Assembly (NCBI GenBank): GCA_947488605.1
Contig: CANKZJ010000001.1
Location: 1,019,603 to 1,083,602, forward strand
Direction of reading: 5' to 3'
Length of the DNA: 64,000 nt
Origin: an uncultured Paracoccaceae bacterium
GTDB taxonomy: Bacteria > Pseudomonadota > Alphaproteobacteria > Rhodobacterales > Rhodobacteraceae
The notes beneath the pieces were generated by a model, which did not search any database, had not been told where the DNA came from, and saw only the letters and a program-made list of their open reading frames with translations. Positions 37,376 through 45,915 of this stretch are shown here, one piece after another (position 1 is the stretch's first letter; each line of letters begins with the position of its first letter). Made by a program: the position numbers and the translations under genes.

Positions 37376-37969
37376 ATGACAAACGGCACCGAAGATCTGG
37401 ATAATCTCATCGCGTTGATGGCAAAGCTGCCCGGTCTTGGGCCGCGGTCGGCCCGTCGCGCTGTGCTGCATTTGATCAAGAAACGGTCTTTGGTGTTACT
37501 CCCGCTTGCTGATGCGATGCACAGGGTCGGCAGTACCGTGCGCGAATGCCTCAATTGTGGGAACGTTTGCACCACAGATATTTGCGACATTTGCAGGTCT
37601 GAAAAGCGGAATGTCGGACAGATTGCCGTTGTCGAAGACGTCGCCGATCTTTGGGCGATGGAGCGCGCGCAAGTCTTCAAAGGGCGCTATCATGTGTTGG
37701 GTGGAACACTGTCCGCGTTGGACGCCGTTGGACCCGATGAGCTGCGGATACCCAAGTTAATTGATCGCATCAAAACCGAAGAGGTCACAGAAGTGATCTT
37801 GGCACTGGGTGCCACTATCGATGGCCAAACGACAGCACATTATATTGCAGATCAGTTGCCCGGTGTTGCAGTGACCTCACTGGCGCAAGGCGTACCCGTG
37901 GGGGGCGAACTGGACTATCTTGATGACGGAACAATCACTGCCGCGCTCAATGCGCGTAAAGCAATATGA
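37376..37969 (+). CDS. recR: Recombination mediator protein RecR
   Basis: This is a 197-aa protein that helps RecFOR load RecA at gaps. It has an N-terminal helix-hairpin-helix ([16 protein letters not shown]), a zinc finger ([16 protein letters not shown]) and a Toprim domain ([35 protein letters not shown]). It closes the dnaX-ybaB-recR cluster, 44 bp after ybaB. Confidence 0.97.
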   Translation: MTNGTEDLDNLIALMAKLPGLGPRSARRAVLHLIKKRSLVLLPLADAMHRVGSTVRECLNCGNVCTTDICDICRSEKRNVGQIAVVEDVADLWAMERAQVFKGRYHVLGGTLSALDAVGPDELRIPKLIDRIKTEEVTEVILALGATIDGQTTAHYIADQLPGVAVTSLAQGVPVGGELDYLDDGTITAALNARKAI

Positions 37970-38065
37970 ACGAAACATTAAAGTTGCAAAGAATTGCCAC
38001 AACTTCGGACTTCATGCGCCTTTTTCTCGTTGTAGCCGGATGCTCGAACAAGGGAACGTCGTAAG

Positions 38066-39385
38066 ATGAGTGAAGACCAACGCCAGAAAGATTTCGCGGA
38101 GCGCCTTAAGCGCATTCACGGCCAGCAAAATGAACCCGAGCAAGCGCCGGAACCCGCTAAGCCCGAACGCAGCTCTGGTGGGTTTGACTATAACCCACCC
38201 AAAGAAAGCCATGTGGTCCGCAACAGCTTTATCTGGCTTGCATTCTTGGGCCTCATTGGTGTTGGCGGTTATGTGGCATGGAGCGCTTTGCCGCGCGATA
38301 TGATCGAGGCGGTCGCAGGACTGGCTGGTATCGAGGTGGATGCGCAACAAGCAACGGAAGCGGGCGAAGACCCCGCCGCTGATATCTTCTTGCAAGAAAC
38401 AGAGACGATGTCGATCCAAGGCCCGATCTTCGCGTCTCCAAATGTTGTGCAGGCAGGTTCGGCGCCGGTCCTACTTTCTGATATTGCGACGGGCATTGAA
38501 CTGACTGATGACAGCACGCAAATTGGGCAGATACTACCATTCGCGCGCAACGCACGGTGCGACCTACGCCAACCTCTTGCAGGCGAAACGGTATCCAATG
38601 TCCGCATCGAGAATGCACTCCTTTCTGCCCCGCTTCAGGCGTTCTCGGATGACCAGTTGATTGATCGGCTTGTTGAGAACGTCGAAGCCGTGACACAAGA
38701 TGGTCAGGACCTCCCGGCAGATGGCCATATGATTGGTCTCAAAGACAGCATCGACGTCTTCGTCACGGACACGTCCGCACCGCATTATCTTGTTCTGCAG
38801 AATATGGGGCCAGGTGTGATTTGGAACGTGCAAACAGCGCCGGGTACTACCGTGGCGCATGTTGCGATCATCGGCTCCAACTACTCCGGCGTGATCGTAC
38901 AATCACAAGATACCACCGTTGAGGGGTTGTTGGTTGGGGATTTTGTCGAACCCTATCGGTTTGGCGATGACAGTAGCGCACGCAGTTGCATGATACGCCC
39001 GTGGCGTAACCCACAGCCCGACTGGATTGGCGTTAAAAATGCACAATTGGGTGACACAGTCGCCGACAACGATATGTTCGCCTACTCCAAAGGCTATGAG
39101 GCATACAACCGTTGGTACACTGGCGCTCTGGGTATTGATGCGAGCACCAATCTGGTGACGGCCCGTGACGCAGCACATGTCCTTGTCGGTCCAGTGCCTA
39201 CTGCACCCCTGCAATACCAATCACTGGAAGGGCAAGACGTGCGTTTGATGGAAACCGATCATATGCTGACAGGCAATGCGGCAACCTTGGACAACCTCAG
39301 CAAAAATTTGCATGACAGCTTGTTGCAGGCAGCCGTTGGTGGGGACGTTAGACTGCTGAACCCCGCTACCTTGGAAAGGAACTGA
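38066..39385 (+). CDS. Hypothetical membrane-anchored envelope protein
   Basis: This is a 439-aa protein. A charged, Gln/Glu/Pro-rich cytoplasmic N-terminus (about residues 1-50) is followed by a single transmembrane helix (about 54-72, FIWLAFLGLIGVGGYVAW) and a large periplasmic part with few cysteines. I recognise no domain. It is followed 2 bp later by a second hypothetical gene with its own signal peptide, so the two are probably translated together and may form one envelope complex. It shows no sign of recent transfer. Confidence 0.75.
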   Translation: MSEDQRQKDFAERLKRIHGQQNEPEQAPEPAKPERSSGGFDYNPPKESHVVRNSFIWLAFLGLIGVGGYVAWSALPRDMIEAVAGLAGIEVDAQQATEAGEDPAADIFLQETETMSIQGPIFASPNVVQAGSAPVLLSDIATGIELTDDSTQIGQILPFARNARCDLRQPLAGETVSNVRIENALLSAPLQAFSDDQLIDRLVENVEAVTQDGQDLPADGHMIGLKDSIDVFVTDTSAPHYLVLQNMGPGVIWNVQTAPGTTVAHVAIIGSNYSGVIVQSQDTTVEGLLVGDFVEPYRFGDDSSARSCMIRPWRNPQPDWIGVKNAQLGDTVADNDMFAYSKGYEAYNRWYTGALGIDASTNLVTARDAAHVLVGPVPTAPLQYQSLEGQDVRLMETDHMLTGNAATLDNLSKNLHDSLLQAAVGGDVRLLNPATLERN

Positions 39386-39387
39386 CC

Positions 39388-40230
39388 ATGAAGGGACTTT
39401 TCATTTTGGTTTTGCTTGCAGCCCTTGCTGTCGGCGGAAACATCGTAGCGTTCAACGTTTGGGGTTTTGACGTCAGGGTTTGGGCGCAAGACTTGATGGC
39501 GCAAGATGCAACAACGCCTGCCGCGGTCGAAGACACGGCAGCTGAGACACCGGCCGCACCGACCGGCCCACTCGCGTGGATGCAGGGCGATGCCGCGTTA
39601 CGCGATACTTTTGCAGCTGATGAAATCACCAGTGAACGCTACGTTGTGTTCGAAGAATTGGTTGAACCAGAAGAACTACTCAATCTTGGTGAAGCGTTAC
39701 CCAATGAAGACCTGATTGAGCTTTATGCAGCCGCGCGCACGCCCGTGCGCATGATCGGGTATTGCTCTGAGGTGCTCGCAACTATCGGTGCGACTTGCGA
39801 TGTCATCCATACGGAAGTCAGCGACAACCGTGACGGACGGCTTCAGTTGTCCGGGCGTTTGGGCTTTGCCGCTGGTGTCAGACTGGGTGAACCAGAACAG
39901 GTTGAGAATGGCGCGTTGATCAGCACTCAGGTGGTCTTGCCGTTTGAGGGTGATCTACGTCCCGCAAATGAACCCTCATCACGCATCGATATGATCAGAC
40001 AAGCCCAGTCCGCTTGCGACACGCTGCGCGCCCAATTTGGCAACTGTGTGCTCACGCGCGTGAATCTTAACATATACGAGCTTTGGATTACCGATCTTGA
40101 GGTGCTGCCGGCTGGCACTGATCCGCAACGCATCGAGGCGACAGCGCGTTTTACCGTTTATGCAGACAGTACCGAATGGGACACGCAGAGCTTCAATACG
40201 CTAGTGAGCGAGCTTGTGAATCCAAGCTAG
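39388..40230 (+). CDS. Hypothetical exported protein
   Basis: This is a 280-aa protein with an N-terminal hydrophobic segment (FILVLLAALAVGGNIVAFNV) that is a signal peptide or anchor. An Ala/Thr/Pro-rich linker (about 42-64) leads to a soluble domain with four cysteines (YCSEVL, TCDVI, SACDTL, NCVLTR), likely disulfide-bonded in the periplasm. AAGGAA precedes the start. Function is unknown; it is paired with the preceding gene and followed by a strong terminator. Confidence 0.75.
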   Translation: MKGLFILVLLAALAVGGNIVAFNVWGFDVRVWAQDLMAQDATTPAAVEDTAAETPAAPTGPLAWMQGDAALRDTFAADEITSERYVVFEELVEPEELLNLGEALPNEDLIELYAAARTPVRMIGYCSEVLATIGATCDVIHTEVSDNRDGRLQLSGRLGFAAGVRLGEPEQVENGALISTQVVLPFEGDLRPANEPSSRIDMIRQAQSACDTLRAQFGNCVLTRVNLNIYELWITDLEVLPAGTDPQRIEATARFTVYADSTEWDTQSFNTLVSELVNPS

Positions 40231-40250
40231 CAGCGGTGCTTCAAAACCAA

Positions 40251-40278
40251 AAAGAGCGCCCCGATTAGGGCGCTCTTT
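40251..40278. terminator. Strong terminator between convergent genes
   Basis: The inverted repeat AAAGAGCGCCC / GGGCGCTCTTT (11 bp, loop CGATTA) gives a T-run on both strands. It can therefore end transcription of the hypothetical pair (plus) and of trcR (minus). Confidence 0.9.
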
Positions 40279-40302
40279 TCATTTCAGATTGGCGAAAAGC
40301 GA

Positions 40303-41058
40303 TTAGTCTTTGCTGTCTTCATCATCTGGCAGGTTAAAGAAGCTATCCGCGTCGGACACGTCGCGTTTATCTGTTTCTTCTTCAGCTTCGCCATCACGTG
40401 GGTCGGACAAGCTAAATGTCTCAAGCCCAGCCAAAGCACTTGGCATTTTTGGCTCTGCCGGCATCGAAAGTGATTGCTCTGTACCAACGAGTTTGCGGCG
40501 CTCGTCATCGGACATAGCCGCGCCTTCTTTTTCCTTCTTGGCGTTGGCTTTTTGTACAGCCGCATCCAATTCAGACTGCTTGCACAGACCAAGCGCCACA
40601 GGATCAATCGGTTCGATGTTATTGATGTTCCAATGCGTGCGCTCGCGGATCGCCTGAATGGTTGGCTTTGTTGTACCAACCAGCTTGGAAATCTGACCGT
40701 CCGTTAATTCGGGGTGGAATTTCACCAGCCAATAAATTGACGCCGGGCGATCCTGACGCTTGGATAGCGGCGTATACCGCGGACCACGGCGCTTTTCTTC
40801 GCCAGCGGCAGCCGCATAAAATTTGAGCTTCAGTTTGTGCGCCGGATCAGCTTCGGCTTTGTCGAGCTCTTCTTGGGTCAACTGGTTGTTCGCAATCGGA
40901 TCAAACCCTTTAACACCGGTTGCGACATCACCATCCGCGATGCCTTGAACTTCGAGCTCATGAAAGCCACAAAAGTCGGCGATTTGCTTAAAGGTCAGCG
41001 TTGTGTTGTCACAAAGCCAAACAGCGGTCGCTTTGGCCATAATCGGTTTATCGGACAT
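40303..41058 (-). CDS. trcR: DUF1013 cell-cycle transcriptional regulator TrcR
   Basis: This is a 251-aa protein of the alphaproteobacterial DUF1013 family. It begins MSDKPIMAKATAVWLCDNTT, which is characteristic, and has the core RRGPRYTPLSKRQDRPASIY and the helix-turn-helix-like segment LTDGQISKLVGTTKPTIQAI. The C-terminus is acidic. TrcR is known from Caulobacter as a transcription factor tied to cell-cycle control. GGAG precedes the ATG. It is divergent from the RNase T2 gene. Confidence 0.93.
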   Translation of the reverse strand: MSDKPIMAKATAVWLCDNTTLTFKQIADFCGFHELEVQGIADGDVATGVKGFDPIANNQLTQEELDKAEADPAHKLKLKFYAAAAGEEKRRGPRYTPLSKRQDRPASIYWLVKFHPELTDGQISKLVGTTKPTIQAIRERTHWNINNIEPIDPVALGLCKQSELDAAVQKANAKKEKEGAAMSDDERRKLVGTEQSLSMPAEPKMPSALAGLETFSLSDPRDGEAEEETDKRDVSDADSFFNLPDDEDSKD

Positions 41059-41194
41059 CTTTCATCTCCATCTTATCAGCGCACATGCCTCTCCCGCACC
41101 CTTGAATTGGGCAGACTACGTTAGCAGCCGGGTTCGCATTGTCGGGGAACTTGAGGTGTATATAGTGATGGTGATGAAAATTGGAAAGATCAAA

Positions 41195-41824
41195 ATGCAT
41201 CGGGTTATTGCCCTCTTCCTCATCCTGGCAGCGCCATTGCCCGCGCAAGATCGTGCAGGTGACTTTGATTACTATGTGATGTCGCTGTCATGGTCCGCCA
41301 ATTGGTGCGCCATTGAAGGGGATGCGCGCAGCTCGCCGCAGTGTGATGCCACTGAGGACTTTGGTTGGATTTTGCATGGGCTATGGCCGCAATACGAGCG
41401 TGGCTTTCCGGCAAATTGCGTCACAAGCCAACGCCCACCCAGCCGCAGCGATACAGGTGCCATGGCCGATATCATGGGAACCGCTGGACTGGCATGGCAC
41501 CAATGGCGCAAACATGGTGTCTGTTCCGGCCTAACGTCAGATGCGTACTATGAGTTGTCCCGCGACGCCTATGCCCAGATCGAACGACCTCAGATTCTGC
41601 GCGACCTCGACCGGTCGGTAACTCTGCCCGCCAAGTTGATTGAAGACGCCTTTCTGGATGCAAATCCAACACTTGAACCTGATCAAATCACAATCACCTG
41701 CAAGCAAGGCTACATTCAAGAAGCTCGCATTTGTCTCACGCGTGATCTGACGTTCAGGGACTGCGGCGCAGATGTCGTTCGTGATTGTAATATGACAAAC
41801 GCACAGTTCGATCCCATGCGTTAG
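41195..41824 (+). CDS. Ribonuclease T2-family protein with Glu-to-Gln change in the active site
   Basis: This is a 209-aa secreted RNase T2 homologue. The ATG at 41195 was chosen for its GGAAAGA ribosome binding site and because it directly starts a signal peptide (VIALFLILAAPLPAQ). The two conserved active-site segments are FGWILHGLWPQY (His61) and WHQWRKHGVC (His102, Lys106, His107). The second segment normally reads HEW; here Gln103 replaces the catalytic Glu. Activity may be reduced. Paired cysteines suggest periplasmic folding. Confidence 0.86.
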   Translation: MHRVIALFLILAAPLPAQDRAGDFDYYVMSLSWSANWCAIEGDARSSPQCDATEDFGWILHGLWPQYERGFPANCVTSQRPPSRSDTGAMADIMGTAGLAWHQWRKHGVCSGLTSDAYYELSRDAYAQIERPQILRDLDRSVTLPAKLIEDAFLDANPTLEPDQITITCKQGYIQEARICLTRDLTFRDCGADVVRDCNMTNAQFDPMR

Positions 41825-41833
41825 CTAGCCAGC

Positions 41834-42139
41834 TTAGGTGTTGGAAGGCTCTCGCTCTGACGGCATCGTGCTACCATCTTTTAGCGTAATTTGGCCACGA
41901 GCGTCCTGACATTTTGGCGTCCCATCGCGATTCAATCGCGGTGTCATAAAGCCTTCAAGCCCGTCGTCGATATACCAATGCTGGCACCCATCCGGGTCTA
42001 CCCAAACATTCGCTACACCGTCACGCAATAGACCGCCATCAAGGCCACCATCTGTGACTGTGTTGTCATCGCCCACGCGTTCACATGCAACAAGCGCACC
42101 TGCTGCCAGAACTATCATCACACCTCGTGCAAAACTCAT
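41834..42139 (-). CDS. Hypothetical lipoprotein
   Basis: This is a 101-aa protein starting at ATG 42139 with a lipoprotein signal (GVMIVLAAGALVAC, lipobox Cys at residue 18). The mature part contains the motif VWVDPDGCQHWYIDDGLEGF and PKCQ, with two further cysteines. I do not assign a function. It is convergent with the RNase T2 gene. Confidence 0.7.
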   Translation of the reverse strand: MSFARGVMIVLAAGALVACERVGDDNTVTDGGLDGGLLRDGVANVWVDPDGCQHWYIDDGLEGFMTPRLNRDGTPKCQDARGQITLKDGSTMPSEREPSNT

Positions 42140-42245
42140 TTCCAAGACCACCCAAAAGTTCACGACTCGCGCCAATTCGCCAGTGCGGATAGTCTAAAGC
42201 TTGTTTGCATGGAGGTCCACAGACTGCGCTGGCTCGCTGGAATCC

Positions 42246-43022
42246 TTAAGCTAACAATTGACGCGTCAGCTGCGCATCTGGATCAGCAAGTCCATCAATG
42301 ACACTAAAATGATGATGGCCCGCATCGATGACTTGGTGGCAATTCCAAGTATCCGTCAACGCTTGTGCCTGTTGCAAGAACACGGGCCGTTCGTCCGCAC
42401 CGACCCATACGGTCACTGGAACATCGGGATTTGGCAAATGAACCGGGCTTTCACTGCGCACCTCAGCAAGGTCAAGTTTCAGGTCGGCGTTCATCGATGT
42501 CTGCATAAGAGGTTCCAAATCCGCAACGGGCGAAATTGCGACGACCTTTTCGACACGCTGCTGCCATGCGGCATCAATGCGCGGCGCCGTCATCCGCGCG
42601 ACCAATTGCCCACCGGCAGAATGCCCCACCAGACGGATCGGACCGGGTACCCGGTCCGCCGCGCATTGGATCGCAGATGCAATTTGATTGCCAATCTCGG
42701 TAATCCGCACCGCAGGGCACAGATCATAAGACGGCATAGCGACAGCCCAGCCATGCGTTAACGGGCCCGCAGCCAAATGTGACCAAAAGGATTTATCAAA
42801 ACGCACCCAATATCCACCGTGCACAAAGACAACCAACCCTTTGGCAAGTCGCGGCGGGTGAAAGAGGTCAAACCTTTGCCGCGCGCTTTCCCCGTATGGC
42901 AAATCCAACTCGCACAGTGTCGCCCCGCGAAACGCCGCGGCGGCCTGCGTCCATTTGCCGGGATAAGCATCAGCGCCCTTAATATAGGCCGCATTGGCAT
43001 AAGCATCGTCGAAGTCCATCAT
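42246..43022 (-). CDS. Alpha/beta hydrolase (kynurenine formamidase/esterase-like)
   Basis: This is a 258-aa hydrolase. The oxyanion motif VVFVHGGYW and the nucleophile elbow GHSAGG (catalytic Ser) are clear; the acid is probably Asp near VTVWVGADE and the base His near AGHHHFSVID. The HGGYW variant is common in arylformamidase-like enzymes, but there is no tryptophan-breakdown gene nearby, so a general esterase is equally likely. A start one codon later (43019) is possible. Confidence 0.85.
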   Translation of the reverse strand: MMDFDDAYANAAYIKGADAYPGKWTQAAAAFRGATLCELDLPYGESARQRFDLFHPPRLAKGLVVFVHGGYWVRFDKSFWSHLAAGPLTHGWAVAMPSYDLCPAVRITEIGNQIASAIQCAADRVPGPIRLVGHSAGGQLVARMTAPRIDAAWQQRVEKVVAISPVADLEPLMQTSMNADLKLDLAEVRSESPVHLPNPDVPVTVWVGADERPVFLQQAQALTDTWNCHQVIDAGHHHFSVIDGLADPDAQLTRQLLA

Positions 43023-43085
43023 GTCCCCCCTTTACGGCACTGCCTTGTATGGTTCAGATAGCGACCAAACCCAAGGGAGGCCATC

Positions 43086-44564
43086 ATGCTTGACGAAACA
43101 ACAAACCTCAAATCCATGCTCTCGCGTCCTGATCTGGTCTGCGAAGATGCATTCTTGGCAGGCAAATGGGTACAGGCTGAAAGCGGCAAGACATTTGCGG
43201 TGACCAACCCGGCCCGCGGCGATGTGATTGCCAACGTCCCTGATCTGTCGCGTGCAGAGGTCGCCAAAGCGATCGCAATCGCACAGGTCGCACAAAAATC
43301 TTGGGCCGCCTTGGCCGCAAAACAGCGCGCGAACATCTTGCGCAAGTGGTTTGATCTGATGATGGCGAACCAAGAAGACCTCGCGATCATTATGACTGCC
43401 GAGCAAGGCAAGCCTTTGGCAGAGGCACGCGGTGAAATTGCATATGGTGGGTCGTTCGTTGAGTGGTTCGCAGAAGAAGCAAAGCGGATCTATGGCGAGA
43501 CAATCCCCGGTCATATGGCGGACAAACGCATTACAGTGATCAAGCAGCCTATCGGCGTTGCCGCTGGCATCACACCGTGGAATTTTCCAAACGCCATGAT
43601 CGCCCGCAAAGTTGCTCCGGCCTTTGCTGCGGGCTGCGCATTCATCATCAAACCGTCAGAGCTGACGCCGTTGTCCGCGCTCGCGATGGCAAAACTGGCC
43701 GAAGAAGCCGGTGTTCCCGAGGGGCTATTTTCAGTTGTAACCTCATCTGATGCGTCTGCGATGGGCAAAGAGTTTTGCGAAAACCCCATCGTGCGCAAAC
43801 TGACTTTTACAGGCTCGACCCAAGTAGGTCGTATTCTTCTGGCGCAAGCGGCAGACCAAGTTATGAAATGCTCGATGGAGTTAGGCGGAAATGCGCCTTT
43901 CATCGTCTTTGATGACGCTGATCTGGATGAAGCCGTCATCGGCGCCATCGCCTGCAAATTCCGCAACAATGGCCAAACCTGCGTCTGCGCGAATCGGATT
44001 TACGTGCAATCAGGTGTTTATGACGCGTTTGCCGCGAAGTTTAAGACCGCTGTCGAGGCACTTGCGGTTGGTGACGGGATGTCTGACGGCACCACTCTTG
44101 GTCCGCTGATTGAGCCCAAAGCAGTTGATAAGGTGCAAAGCCATCTTGCAGACGCGCTGTCGAAAGGTGCTGAAATCCTGACCGGCGGCAAACCCCACGA
44201 TCTTGGTGGTCAGTTTTTCGAACCGACCATTGTCACGAAAGCTACCAAAGACATGCTCGTCAGCACTGATGAAACCTTTGGCCCGTTTGCGCCACTCTTT
44301 ATGTTTGAAGACGAAGATGACGTGATCGCACAAGCCAATGACACGATCTTTGGCTTGGCGTCCTATTTCTACGCCAAAGACCTATCGCGCGTCACCAAAG
44401 TCGCCGAAGCGCTGGAATATGGCATCGTTGGTGTGAACACCGGCATCATCTCAACCGAGGTCGCGCCATTTGGTGGGGTCAAACAATCCGGCCTTGGTCG
44501 GGAAGGATCGCACCACGGCATCGAAGACTACCTCGAGATGAAATACATCTGCATGAGTGTATAG
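43086..44564 (+). CDS. gabD: NAD(P)-dependent succinate-semialdehyde dehydrogenase
   Basis: This is a 492-aa aldehyde dehydrogenase. The general-base Glu is in MELGGNAPFIVFDDADLD and the catalytic Cys in NNGQTCVCANR; GSTQVGRIL is the cofactor loop. The full pattern, including PWNFPNAMIARK, fits the GabD group, which oxidises succinate semialdehyde or glutarate semialdehyde. AGGGAGG precedes the ATG. It is the last core gene before the accessory island. The 180 bp after it are AT-rich, with a weak AATAAGG / CCTTATT hairpin at 44577-44611 and no gene. Confidence 0.92.
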   Translation: MLDETTNLKSMLSRPDLVCEDAFLAGKWVQAESGKTFAVTNPARGDVIANVPDLSRAEVAKAIAIAQVAQKSWAALAAKQRANILRKWFDLMMANQEDLAIIMTAEQGKPLAEARGEIAYGGSFVEWFAEEAKRIYGETIPGHMADKRITVIKQPIGVAAGITPWNFPNAMIARKVAPAFAAGCAFIIKPSELTPLSALAMAKLAEEAGVPEGLFSVVTSSDASAMGKEFCENPIVRKLTFTGSTQVGRILLAQAADQVMKCSMELGGNAPFIVFDDADLDEAVIGAIACKFRNNGQTCVCANRIYVQSGVYDAFAAKFKTAVEALAVGDGMSDGTTLGPLIEPKAVDKVQSHLADALSKGAEILTGGKPHDLGGQFFEPTIVTKATKDMLVSTDETFGPFAPLFMFEDEDDVIAQANDTIFGLASYFYAKDLSRVTKVAEALEYGIVGVNTGIISTEVAPFGGVKQSGLGREGSHHGIEDYLEMKYICMSV

Positions 44565-44745
44565 ATTTATCATATAAATAAGGGTTTTTTGATTTTCCGA
44601 ATCTCCTTATTGGAACACTATTGTAACCGCTATTGGGACAAGGATTGAATGTAAGCCCATTTATTCACACGTTGATCCATCCGTTGGCAGAGAAACAACT
44701 CGTCGCCTTTGATGACTGGTGATGGTCCTACCTTCGGCAATCGGT

Positions 44746-45915
44746 TCAACTCAAACTGGCCGACCTCGGGTCGTAGGCCAGCCCCTTGATCGATCCATCC
44801 CTGATTCGTTCGACAGCTTCATCGATTGCGAACACCGGAACGAGGAACCATTCTCTCGGAACTACAGGGTGACCAAACCGATCCTTGATTTCGATATCCA
44901 GACGCGCTCGTTCAAAGATACGGTGAAGCAAATTCTCCAATTTGACCCGATTGATGTTGTAGAGTTCATAGGTTGTGACGATGTCCACGTCGGCCATGAG
45001 GAACGTTGGGTCGAGTTTTGCGTTGGCGATGCGGCGTTCGACCGTACCACCAGTGACACCGATCTTGTGGAGTAGGTCACGATTTTCAGCCACAATCGGA
45101 AGGTCGGACTTACTGCGTAGAACATAGATCGTCCCGCTGGCCTCATCGCCATCAGTCGAGGCATCAGTGAACAATGGGCCAGCATCGGCTTCAGTCACCC
45201 GTCGGCTGGCGTCGTCATCGTTAAGAGCGCGTTGAAGTGACCGCATTAAGAGATTGCTCTCGGTACCATTGTCAAAGATCACACGCAGCCGAGCTTCAGT
45301 CATTCCGTTTTGGTTGACATAAACGTCACCTTTTACGGCGACATATGCTTTCATCCCCTTGAGAACGAAGAACCGCCCGACTTCGATTTCAGACTTCGCC
45401 TCAAATGGTCGAGTTGTTCGTAAACCAGCATCAAGCTCGGCTTGCACCTTTTCGAACAGCGGTTTGAACTTGTCAAAATCCGCGCAGGTTTCGCGGTTGG
45501 CGATCTCCTCTGCTGCCCGCTTCTCTGCGACGGGCCGCACATGCCGAAGCTGGGTGATATCATCCGCTACATCATCCAAATCCTCCAATTCGGCGGCCAA
45601 CGCATCGAGATCGAGTTCATCGTCAGCCTCGGATGCCTCTGTCGCCCCCTGGAGCAGCCCCTGGTGGTCAAGTGGCTTCAGGATGGCCACATAGTCAGCA
45701 GATGCAGCGAGGCGCTCTAGTCGTACCGCGTAGAGCCGCTCAAAGATATCCCGATCCTCGCCATACTGGGGCGGATGCTCTTCACGTTCCGTGAACCGTT
45801 GAATTTCTTCAAAGCCTGCGATCACCCGTTCTTCAATCGGGGAGCGTTTGACTAGCTTCTCCTCGACATCGAACTCAGCAAGATCACCGGCAAGGGCATC
45901 AAGGTCATCACTCAT
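44746..45915 (-). CDS. GIY-YIG nuclease-domain protein of a restriction-like operon
   Basis: This is a 389-aa protein. The start at 45915 was chosen because it overlaps the helicase stop (ATGAGTGA). The N-terminal two thirds are acidic and helical (an Asp/Glu-rich stretch at 95-120). A GIY-YIG-type nuclease domain is near the C-terminus: GTIYVL (Tyr264), KIGVT (284-288), Arg295 and Glu327 match the catalytic positions of the T5orf172-like group. It is the last gene of a seven-gene minus-strand operon. With the helicase it recalls the GIY-YIG plus SF2 motor pair of the CglI restriction enzyme. It probably cuts DNA on command of the motor; this is inference. Confidence 0.82.
   Translation of the reverse strand: MSDDLDALAGDLAEFDVEEKLVKRSPIEERVIAGFEEIQRFTEREEHPPQYGEDRDIFERLYAVRLERLAASADYVAILKPLDHQGLLQGATEASEADDELDLDALAAELEDLDDVADDITQLRHVRPVAEKRAAEEIANRETCADFDKFKPLFEKVQAELDAGLRTTRPFEAKSEIEVGRFFVLKGMKAYVAVKGDVYVNQNGMTEARLRVIFDNGTESNLLMRSLQRALNDDDASRRVTEADAGPLFTDASTDGDEASGTIYVLRSKSDLPIVAENRDLLHKIGVTGGTVERRIANAKLDPTFLMADVDIVTTYELYNINRVKLENLLHRIFERARLDIEIKDRFGHPVVPREWFLVPVFAIDEAVERIRDGSIKGLAYDPRSASLS

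Noticed and set aside
44565-44745. Possible attachment site at the left border of the island
   Set aside because: No tRNA end and no direct repeat with the right part of the island could be found by eye; the only structure is a weak 7-bp hairpin.
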